In this document: one piece after another, positions 35,891 to 46,200 of the stretch
How positions within the stretch are numbered: the first letter of the stretch is position 1
Layout: the number at the start of each line of letters is the position of its first letter
Assembly: GCA_026008535.1 (NCBI GenBank)
Contig: BRKX01000012.1
Location: 28,549,848 to 28,613,847, forward strand
From: Perilla frutescens
Lineage: Eukaryota > Streptophyta > Magnoliopsida > Lamiales > Lamiaceae
DNA: 64,000 nt
Reading direction: 5' to 3'
Notes under the pieces: generated by a model
Database searches by the model: none
Seen by the model: only the letters and a program-made list of their open reading frames with translations
Told to the model about the DNA's origin: nothing
Translations under genes and position numbers: made by a program

Positions 35891-37850
35891 AACCTGACTG
35901 GAGCAAATTTGCTCCCCATTAAATGGCAAAGGATGTGTGTGACCCCTTATGGGCTGGGTCGGCCAAATGAGCTTATCTCAGAATATTTTTTTTATTTTTT
36001 TTATTTTTAGCAACGGAAAAATCTGTTGCTGATTTCGTCGCTAATTTTTTTATTTTTTTTATATTCTGTCGACTGAATTTGGTGATAATTTAGCGACGAA
36101 AAAATCCATCGCTAATTCCATCACCTCGGTTCGTGACGGAAAAATTCTCTCACCCGTTTTCCATCGCCCATGTTATTGATGACAAAATTTCATGTTTGGA
36201 TGATAGATTTTTCCGTCGCCTGAATGTTAATTTCTCGTAGTGGTTTGAAAACAAAAAATTCCATTAAGACAATTAAGTATATTTTATGAACTGATGTATA
36301 AATGAATTTGTCTAGGCTCTCACCGCTCATCATGAAGGAAGCTGTGCGTTGCCGCTGAGGTGTGGTTCCTAAGTAATTAATCAAAATTTAAAATGCAATT
36401 AATTTAGTTTGCAATTCTATAGGTGAATTATACAATATTATTTTGAGTGAAATGATAAATAAATAATTGATAATCGGTTAATATAAATATCGGAGATTGT
36501 ATTCAAAGATATTTCCTTTTGTTTTGTAATTAATTTAGTTGCGCCATTATAATTGAGGCGAAATTGAACTTTTAGTTGAAGTACCTAATATTTTATTAAG
36601 GCCGACTTATAAAATTAATAACCTTTTAGGGTAGATTAATTATTTTCAACACAAATATGAAGTGTTGAGAAATAGGCCCATTACTTGTGAGGCCCAACAG
36701 CCTTGAACTGGCCCAGGTAGCTCAACCCAAATCTGTGGTGCCCTAATCTATCTGTAGCTACCCTACTGTTCACCATTCGATTCATTCTATCTTGCTGCGA
36801 GTCTAGAGAGTTCTGAGAGAGAGAAAAAGATCTTTGAGCGATTAGGTAAGTTGAGTGATTTCCCCTTCGATCTTCTGTGTGATTCTTCTTCTTCTTCTCC
36901 TTCTTCTTCTTCTTCACATATCTTCCTCTATGTGAGAGTATTTTCATCGCCTTGGTGGAAATACTTTAGCTGTGTGAGATAGTGTGTGCGTGCTAATAAT
37001 GTATTGATGTTCATTTAATGTTGGCCAACTAATACTTAATCGTTATAGGATAAAAATACAATCGTTAATCGTGATGTCATTTTATAATGACAATCGTTAT
37101 TTATTATCATTTTCGTTATGCATTATTAAATGCATAACGTTAGTTTTTTTTAAAAAATCATTTTGTATTATTCAAAATGCATAATGTTAGTTTTTAGAAA
37201 AGTTTCGTTATGCATAATTAAATGCATAACATAGTTTTTAATAAATTTTCGTTATGGCAATCGTTAATTTAACAAATTTTCGTTATGTCTAATTCGTTAA
37301 TGCATAACGTTAGTTTTTAAAAAAATTCATTATGCTTATTTTCTATAATATAATATTATCATTATGATTATTTTAAATTTTTTAAGTTATCGTTATGCAC
37401 TAATTATAATTTTGTATATTTTTTACATTATCGTTATTATCATAACGTTAATTTCTAAAGATTAATCGTTATACAATCTTTAGGGTTTCGACACTTTCTA
37501 ACCGTAAAATACATGAAATCTAGATTTTTATATGGTGTGTGTGCATTTATTGGGTAGTTATTAAAAAATGTAAATAGTACACACAATAATTGGGATGTGG
37601 GGACAAATGTGTCATAAGGGTATTTTAGACATTTACACTCCAAATTGCCTAAATAATTCCCTATCCTTATATCTTTTTTTTTTCAATTACTATTTTATTT
37701 TGTCTATATTTATACATTTACACTTATTTTAATCCCCTGCTATAATTAAATGTGAAAGGGTTATAATTTGAATCTATTTTTTCAAATGCACAATTTTAGA
37801 ACTTTTTGCCTTAATAAATCAAAACACTGTGCCACATAATTATCATATAT
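35891..37850. repeat. Duplicated unit Y, copy 2
   Basis: Blocks 35905-36655 and 37725-37850 match copy 1 in order and direction, including the right part of the CACTA-type element (to 36236). Between them lie 1.07 kb of sequence not in copy 1: an LTR-like start (tgttgagaaataggccc, 36661), a pyrimidine-rich stretch (36885-36915), and the palindrome-rich part 37040-37480. No gene is present. Confidence 0.8.
37040..37480. repeat. Cluster of cgttatgcat / atgcataacg motifs
   Basis: The motif cgttatgcataa and its complement ttatgcataacg recur about ten times, often as near palindromes with a short AT spacer. The function is unknown. It is absent from the other copy of the duplicated unit. Confidence 0.65.
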
Positions 37851-38919
37851 ATATTGGATCAAATGAGAATCACCCCTCTTGTGAGAACAGAGAACTAATC
37901 AGAGTCATAGATCTCATCTATTTGGACGGCCGTCCAAGATACGTTCCAAAAATTAAAAAATACGGTGGCCTTATTGTAATTTTAGTGACTTTTTAATGAA
38001 CTGATGGTATTTTTATAATTTAGGAAATATATTATTTTTGGACTGAAACCTATTTCCTTCGTAATCTATTCTTCCATTCTAAATTTGTTTCCTTTTTCAC
38101 GCGATTCTCCTCGATTCTCTTCGATTTTGTTGTGTTTATGTAATCCAGATTCCAATCAATTCTCTTCGAAATCTATTCATCTTAATTGTTGTTCACGCGA
38201 GTTCCCGAGTTTTGGTTGTTCGTTGTTCTTGGATGATGATGCCGGATAAAAATATTTTTGTTGTACTTTTTCTGCAATTTTTTCACGTGATTCTCTTTGA
38301 TTTTTTTTGTGTTTTAGATTTGTTCGATAATGTTGATGAAGCTGATTAAGTTAAATTTTTTATTTTTGAGGATCAACATGTATTTTTAGTTCTGCAGATT
38401 ATGATTTCATATTGCTATGTACTTGTATCTCTGCAGATTTGGTAACATCACAACATGAATTATTAGCATTATCAACTAGTTATTAGTATTGTAAAATCGA
38501 ATGCATATCAGAAAAACATCTTGTTAATAGATTTTTAGAACTGGTGTAATTAGTTTTAGCACTATTTGTAATTACTATATTCGTGTATCTCTGCATATTT
38601 GCTAGAATTACAAATTGACTTATTAGCATTAGAGACGTTATTTTTAGCATTACGAAACTAGTTATTAGTATTGTAAAAACAATTGAGTGTTAGAAAAACA
38701 TGTTGCTAACAAATGGTTTAGCACTAGTATTACAATGTTTAGCACTTCTGTAACATATTTTAGCACTACTGTGAATAATTTTAGCATTATCGAAGAATAT
38801 ATTTTTTTTAGTATTAACGTGATTAGTTGTGTATTGATAAATGTGCAGATTGTGTTTCTTCCACTTTGGAGATTTCTCTTGATTTTTCTGAATTTTACAT
38901 ACCTAACTGTGAATAATCT

Positions 38920-39347
38920 TTGAAGCCTGGATTGGGCAAAACATTTCTTACTTTAGATGATGGTATAACCTTTTACAAGATGTATGCTTCATCATGTGGA
39001 TTTGATACTCGTTTACCTACTAAAAAGAGGTCTAAAGATGGTACTATAATTTGGAAGTATGTTCTGTGTAACCGCCAGGGACTTAAAAACACATCAATTG
39101 ATTTTGCTGAAACTTCAAAGAAAAAGAGACATCGTGTGTCTAAGAGGACTTGTTGCATGCTAGGATAGGGTTGAAGTATATTGGTTCTGATGGGTACAAT
39201 GTTGGACTATTTGAAGAAAAACATTCACATTCTCTTATTTTGGATACGCACAAAGAGTTTATGAATCTGAATAGAAATATAGACCCTTCACATCAAAGGT
39301 TTATTCTTAACTGTGCAAGGGCAATCATTGGCGTTCTATTATTTTAG
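38920..39347 (+). pseudogene. FAR1-type DNA-binding domain of a MULE transposase (broken)
   Basis: The frame from about 38920 reads GMTFLTLDD-like FLTLDDGITFYKMYASSCGF, then VLCNRQG. After a one-base shift near 39155 it continues CHARIGLKYIGSDGYNVGLF and FEEKHSHSLI. The C...C...H.H pattern (CNRQG, CHAR, HSH) is that of the WRKY-GCM1-like zinc finger in FAR1/FHY3 proteins and their MULE relatives. In host FRS proteins this domain binds DNA; in MULEs it should recognise the TIR. It is followed by repeats, not by the expected transposase core. Confidence 0.75.
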
Positions 39348-39528
39348 CATTTGCATTCTGCTGTTTTAGCACTGGTAGTTGAAATTTTAGCACTTCCATT
39401 GTCTTTTTTAGCATTGTTAGTTGATGTTTGAATATTTTGGTAGATGACAATGTTAGCATTTATAATCTTTTGTTTATGATAAGAAAGACATTATAATAAC
39501 AGAGATTTGTGATCTTTTATATGTTGGT

Positions 39529-39865
39529 AGGTATTTAATAATTTTTGCACCCTTTACTGGAAAGGACAATCATGAGAGGCTTGTCACCTTTGGGGCTGCT
39601 TTAATGTCGGATGAGGATGTTGAATCTTATTCCTGGGTTCTTCAGAAATTCAAGCACTGTATGAATTATTTTCTGAATTTTATGGGTTGTCTGCACCTAG
39701 TAAAGTTGAGGTGCTTCCACCTGACTTTGTGAAGACTAAAGGTAGTGAAAATTGTATAAAATCAAAAGAAGATGCGAACACCAAATGTAAAAAGAAATCT
39801 TTAAGGACCTGCAAGAAGTGTAATAAAAAATACAGTCATGATTCTAGGAACTGCGGGAAGAAGTA
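39529..39865 (+). pseudogene. MULE transposase core fragment and C-terminal zinc knuckle
   Basis: The frame reads IFAPFTGKDNHERLVTFGAA and LMSDEDVESYSWVLQKF, the MULE core segment around the second catalytic region. It then jumps to a basic tail with TCKKCNKKYSHDSRNCGKK and a TAG at 39863. The CX2CX4HX4C knuckle is common at the end of FRS-type MULE transposases. Much of the core and the SWIM finger are missing, so the copy is defective. Confidence 0.72.
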
Positions 39866-40751
39866 GATACAATTTTTTTTTTTGTATTTCTCATACTAAG
39901 TTTTTATTAATTCTACTAATATTCTTTTCTATAATGTTATACACATAGTTGATATTCTTTTTTGCATTACTAATAAAGAGTTTGATAATGTTAATAAGAA
40001 TGTCTGTACTGCTAATATAGTTCTTTATACTGTTAATAAGCCCTTTACTTTAATATCTTACAACATGATCTTGCATGTGTGGCTTTTAATACTCTTTGAT
40101 ATCTTTCGTGAAATAATAATAAGGTGAGATTTATGATATTGTTAATTTAATAAAATTGTAATAGGATTTGTTCACGATTGTGTTTTATAATTTAATGATA
40201 ATGCTAAAATGAGATATGATGATGCAAATACAGTTAACAATGATGCTAGTACCTCAAATCACATTTGTTGGTTTGTAATGATTATAACAAGTTTTTAATC
40301 ACAATGCTAATAAAGGGTTATGTTAACGCTAAAAATGAGAGATTGCAATGATAATAGTGGTTGCCCTATATTGATAATTCAACAATATGTAACAGTGTTT
40401 GTTCGTGATTTTTTTTACAATGTCGATAACATTTTTTTATGCTAATGCTAAAAAAGAGTCATGCTAAAATAAGTCATGATAATACTAAAATAGGAAATGA
40501 CAATGCTAAAACCCTAAATTGAAAAATATACATGTAAAGTCTGAGTATTCATATATTTTCAAAATTTTCGATTTTACCCTTATTAAGATTCAGAGGCACT
40601 GAATTTTGACTTTATTACAATTATGCCACCACTTGATCAATTTTTAAATCTGGGCCATTGATGTAGAGATTATTGAATGACGGAGATTGATTCTCGGTTC
40701 TCACATAGGGAAATGATCAAATAGGGAACCATTCTATATATATATATATAT

Positions 40752-41017
40752 AGGGAAAAGATCAAATAGGAACCAAATCCCCCCGTGGGAACCTAGGAAC
40801 CAAACATATTAGCAAATTATTAGTCACATATTAGCAGTGTGTATAATTACTAACATATTAGCAATATGTTGCTAATATTATGATCTCGTCAAATTAGCAA
40901 AATGAGTATACCTCATGTTAGCAACATAATCTCTTGATGTTAGCAATATAAATCTCTCATGTTAGATTGGTTCCTAGGTTCTCACAGGGGGATTGGCTCC
41001 TATTTGAACTCACTCCT
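40752..41017. mobile_element. TIR element f, a 266-bp MITE
   Basis: Inverted ends of about 40 bases (aataggaaccaa...gggaacctaggaaccaa and its complement) enclose repeats of atattagcaacatgttag. TA repeats lie on both sides. It is the smallest member of the chain. Confidence 0.85.
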
Positions 41018-41027
41018 ATATATATAT

Positions 41028-42210
41028 AGGGGTGGGGTTATATAAAAATAACCCTTTGTGTGAGAAATGAGAACACATCTCACACCACACATCCATAAAA
41101 AATCAAAGGTCCAGATTTGATGAAAAAGGCGGTGGTAATTTTGTAATATCTGAAAAGTTTTTCACGCGGGGGTATTACTGTAATTTGGTAATTCTTATAA
41201 AAATCGCGGAGGATTTGATAACAGATCGTTATGCTAACGAAGTATTATCATAATGCTAACGAAGCATTATAGTTATGCTAATTAAAGTTTTCAAATATTG
41301 TTGGCGAAAAAAATATTCTAAAAATTAATTATAAACCTAATTCGATTTAATAAACCCTAATTAAATGGAAAAAATCATAATTGGATGAAGTAAACATAAT
41401 TAGATAAAATAAACATTGATTGGATGTGGTAAACCCTAAATGAGTTGAAAGAAATCATAATAATAATAATATATTTGTACTACGTTAGCATTATAGTTTT
41501 GGTTCGTCAGCATTGCGAATACACTATGTTAGCATATGACAATACTCTATCAACATACGTTATAAATTATAATTGGATAGGATAAACCATAATAATCAAT
41601 TAAGAACTATAAATAAAAAATTAAATTTCAAAAGAATAATGATAATTAGATGGAATAAACCATAATCGAGATTAAATAAACCATAATTGAGATTTAATAA
41701 ACCCTAATAAATTTATACTATGTTAGCATTATGATAATTCTTTGTTAGCACATCGAATATATTATGTTAGCATATGACAAATGCTTCATTAGCATACGCT
41801 CATATGTTATCATAATGCTGATGAAGAATTATTATATGCTAACGAAAGCATTTACAACCTGGGCATGCATAATTTTTTTTTTTTTCGTTCATATTTTTTC
41901 ATTCAAACATAGTCTTTCGACATCTTAAATGAAAGAGCATGAAGAGAACTTTAATTTGATATATTTTTTGTGTGCATTGAATTAAAAACGAGGAAGTTAT
42001 GGTCGATTAAAGTTTTTAAGATTTTTTTTTTTAATTGCTGACATCATCAATTTTAATGGATTTGGACGAAAATAGCCCTCCTTCCTTATTTTTTGCCCTA
42101 TTATTTACGAAATTGTCACCTTAAATCTCAACCATTGAATCATTAAATTGGATGGTGTAAGATGTGTTCTCATTTTTCACACCAACAAGGTGTTCTCATA
42201 TGAACCGTAT

Positions 42211-42213
<3 letters not shown>
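41028..42213. mobile_element. TIR element g
   Basis: Ends gtgtgagaaatgagaacacatc (41078-41100) and gatgtgttctcatttttcacac (42158-42182) are inverted. TA repeats flank both sides, the right one at least 40 bases long. The interior is full of tatgttagcatatgac and taaaccataatt motifs and has no ORF of note. Confidence 0.8.
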
Positions 42214-42257
<44 letters not shown>

Positions 42258-42633
42258 CAATTGTTTTTTTAGGTAATAAAACAATTGTTACTATTACTAT
42301 ACATACTACGATACTGCACTCATCATTAACTAAATAAAGTATAAACTCAAATAGGTTTAAAAAGAAATTAAAAAATAAAAAACCAAACACCAACTTTGAG
42401 AAATATTTACTTATTTAGGATATTAGATTTATTGTCTCCAAATTAAATCCACTTTGATTGTTTCATCATTACATAGCTGCAAGCCACATAATCATAAAAC
42501 AATTGTTATAAAATACGTAGCTACATGAAGATTCAAAATACAAATTAACATACGACAAAAAAAAGTAAAAAATATTCACCTTGGAGAAATATTACATATT
42601 TCATATATATCAGATGTTATATATATATATATG
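42214..42633. other. AT-rich spacer between the TIR chain and unit X copy 2
   Basis: It holds a (TA)n tract (42212-42256), an acaattgtttt...aaaacaattgt inverted pair (42257-42290) and plain AT-rich sequence. No gene is seen. Confidence 0.6.
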
Positions 42634-42850
42634 AAGCTCAACAATTCTCAACTGCTGTTTAATTTACTTCTTCCATCAGTTACAGTTCGTTTAGGGCAGG
42701 CTGCGAAGAAAGAGAGAGAGACCATCTTTTAAGTTTCACAAGCATCGGCCACAAATACGGGTAAAATGCACCAAAGCCGCCTGTATTTTTGAAATTTTCT
42801 GCGAAACCCCCTTATGTTTTTTTAAATTGTGTCAAACTCCCTTGAGTTTT
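42634..42850. repeat. Duplicated unit X, copy 2
   Basis: It matches 35697-35890. It lies 430 bases beyond the last recognised MADS exon, so it may be the original 3' flank of that gene from which copy 1 was duplicated. Confidence 0.85.
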
Positions 42851-43205
42851 TTCTTTTTAGAAAAAAAAAAAATCTGAGAAAAAAAATCTGAGTGTGCCCT
42901 AATTATTACTCCATTGAATCCGGGATTGTCTCTTGCATCTTTCCTGCTTTTACATAATTAAATGTATCTAGGGTAAAAATTTGCAAAAATAAAAGCTACG
43001 CATGTTCTTTAAAAACATAGGAAATTTGGCACAATTTTTAAAAAATAGAAGGAATTTCGTGCAAGATTTCAATAACAAAAGGAAATTTGATGCTTTTACC
43101 CACACAAACACACATGCTGCATGCAGAAACAATGCTAGCAACTATCATTCCAATATATCAGTTCTTCGAATGGGCCAACAACATAAAATTATTGTATTCT
43201 ATTTT

Positions 43206-43206
43206 A

Positions 43207-43262
<56 letters not shown>

Positions 43263-43275
43263 GAAGAAGAAGAAG
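43206..43275. repeat. (AAT)18 microsatellite followed by (AAG)n
   Basis: Eighteen AAT units (43206-43259) pass into aagaagaagaagaag, ending six bases before the last recognised MADS exon. On the gene strand the order is exon, (CTT)n, (ATT)n. Confidence 0.95.
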
Positions 43276-43280
43276 CATAC

Positions 43281-46200
43281 CCCAGCTTGAGGGATGTGTC
43301 GGAGCCATGGCAGTTGGGAATAGGCTTTCCTTGGTCTAAATGATTTCTTGTGCTGGATATATGTGCCTAAAATTCATTCAGGTAATAATAGGTACATTAT
43401 ATATATATATATATATAATGTATGTATTTGTAAAAATATTTCCATTGTATATCATGATCTAGCATATTTTACAAATACGACATAATATACGTGTATATAT
43501 ATTTATATATAATACACAATTACTAATTGAATAAAGAAATATACAGAATATGATCTCGTAAGATAATATAGTTGTATAAAAACAAATTTAACTAAATTCA
43601 CCTCGATTAATGGCTGCTTCAACCGTGAGTATTCTTCCATCAATTCGAATTCCTGCATTGTTCCCCGTGAATTACAACTTTCGTTTGGAGAAATGATAAA
43701 AATATATATTGTCTAATTAATTTGATTAGTCATTCATTGCAAATATGAAAGCCATGGCGAAGATCTAGGTATAGAGGCACTTGCCCTTCTCTTGAGCTTC
43801 CTCATCTCATCCTCGAGCTTCTCATTCTGCCACCAATTCAAAGATGTATATATAGGTGTTGTATTTATATAAATATGTACTCATGGAAAAAATATGTACG
43901 TAGATCTATCTTAGTACGGGATGCACGTAACGTGTATTGCATGCAATTAATACACAGTATGATTAATGGGACGTACGTACGTACCTTAGTTTTTCTTATG
44001 CGGCTTATTGCCCCATCAACCAATTTCTCAAGCTTCATCAGATTGTCCATGCCAAGCCCTTGAATATCTTCTCCCTTAATTTGCCTATATATTCGAAATA
44101 AATAAATAAATATATGTATTTAAATACAGAACAGGCAATAGATCTAGCATGATCATTCATTTTTATGAACGTATAATGAAATATTAAGGTGCATGTCATG
44201 ACGTACTTTAGTTCAATGGTGAGATCCACAAGCTGCTTGCTGAGCAGGCTATGGCTATTTCCCTGCAAAAATGGCAAACCAGAACCACACCATCAAAGAA
44301 GCTTGTCACAATGTACAAGATACGTACAATGAAAACTTTTATCAGTGTGTTAACTATAAATCAATCTCAATCATTTAATAATGGTCTAACGGTTAATAAT
44401 GAATTGCATGTATTTTAGCATATATGATGTTATTTATCTTTGAAAAAAAGATCTTATTTGTACATCTAATCAATTTAAATGATCCAAATTAGTTCTTAGT
44501 TAACATATCATGACTTAATTTATATTTGATCCATTATATATAGATAGATAGATAAAATAGCTCTTAGAATTCTATTTTTACTTTTACCATGAATGCATGA
44601 GACGATGATTAATGTAAAGAATTATATATATATCCACTAGAGGAATTTCACTAGCTCTAAAGAGATTGGTCACAAATTCTCTAAATATCGATCATCAAAT
44701 TAATTGGCCTAATCGACTAATTAATTACAGAAAAAGAAAATAAGGATTTGTCAGATTAATCTTGGTAATGATCACTTAATTTTTTACTTATTTTTGGAGT
44801 TGGGGAAGGGAGGGCGCTGGATATTTGATCTTAAATCCTATGACACCTCTCCTTTTTACACGAGATCAGGCTCATCATTTGGTTGTCCCCACATGACTAC
44901 GGGTCATTAAAAAGTATGTAATAAGCAACTTAATTAGCTTAGTAGGGCTTGGTTATAATAGGGACTGCGCTTCCTTGTAAACATAAAAATCAGCTTGTTT
45001 AATATGATTTTAGTAGTTTACTTATGTAATTAGTACCAAAATACAATAAGAAAAAAAAATATTAAAAAAATAGCACAAAATTAGTAAGAAAAGCACTAAA
45101 AATACAATAAACAAGCTGGTTTTCATGTTTACACGCTAAGCACTAGTCTCCGTTTAAACCAAATTATTGTTGGTTTGTATACTGAAAAACTTTTATTTAT
45201 ATACATTAAACAATATTTATGATATATAGAATGAAATCTTTTTGCAATCATTGTTCATTTAGTTATTGTTATATATAACTACATGGTTTGTATACTTTGC
45301 ATTGTAGATAATATGGTGTGACTTGACACATAGGAAGATCATATCATTAGTGTCTTGCATTGTATCAACTATCAAAGATTCAAAGTTTAGATGGTTTTAG
45401 ACACATCATCAATACACCGTAAAATAATATGGTGATTAGTTTATCTTAACTGATAGATTATTCTAGTGCACTGCATTATCAACAGGTGAGATTCTTTTGA
45501 TATGATCAACAATCTCAATGCAATATCTTGGATAGTGACATTTTCATATATGGTGAATCATGCATTATATATGGAAACTATGTCCTGATGCGTCAGATTG
45601 AAGATATCCCTTTGAACACAAAGTTCATATGAATATGAAACCTTGCAGGTTGAATTTATTCCTATATAATAAAGGTTGTCCAGTACTTCTCTCGAAAAAA
45701 ATATTAATTAATTATAGCTGTAAAAAGCAGATATAATTAATTAAAGGACATTATATCTTAAACATGAGGAATAGTTGAGTTATAGAAGAAAACAAATTCG
45801 TAATATAAATTAAATTGGTAGATTGATATTATTTCTTTAGTGGAATGAGGTTATGACTTAATTTATTTAATTATATCATGAAATTGGATATAAGAAATTA
45901 AATAAATTAATATGTCAATTCAATATTCTTCTGGATCCATATTGTAGCCTAATATAACTTAATGGACTAGAAAAGAAACAAGGGTTGGAAGCCAAAACCT
46001 ATTAGAATTTGGGAACTTAATTTTCGACCACCCCTTTATTTAATTAAGGTGGGGGACATAATTAAGTATTTAAAAATAACCCATCTTCTATGCTCGATCT
46101 CTTGATTCCTAGGTTACTTATAGGTTTGATAGTTTGTAGTCCATCCTACATTCAAACAAACATCGGGAATACAACAGAAGATTGAGGAGTCAAATTTTGG

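Larger units (their letters stand above)
37854..40734. mobile_element. TIR element e with FAR1-type MULE transposase remnants
   Basis: The ends (ggatcaaatgagaatcac...gagaactaatc and gattctcggttctcac...gatcaaatagggaacc) are inverted repeats of about 50 bases between TA repeats and resemble those of elements a, d and f. The interior contains pieces of a Mutator-like transposase of the FAR1/FHY3 type and arrays of a ttagcattg motif. It is the only member of the chain in which I see transposase sequence. Confidence 0.75.

Noticed and set aside
43000..43280. Candidate final MADS exon after the cag at about 43117
   Set aside because: An acceptor-like tgcatgcag exists, but the resulting residues do not resemble the short clade ending, so I left the last exon uncalled.
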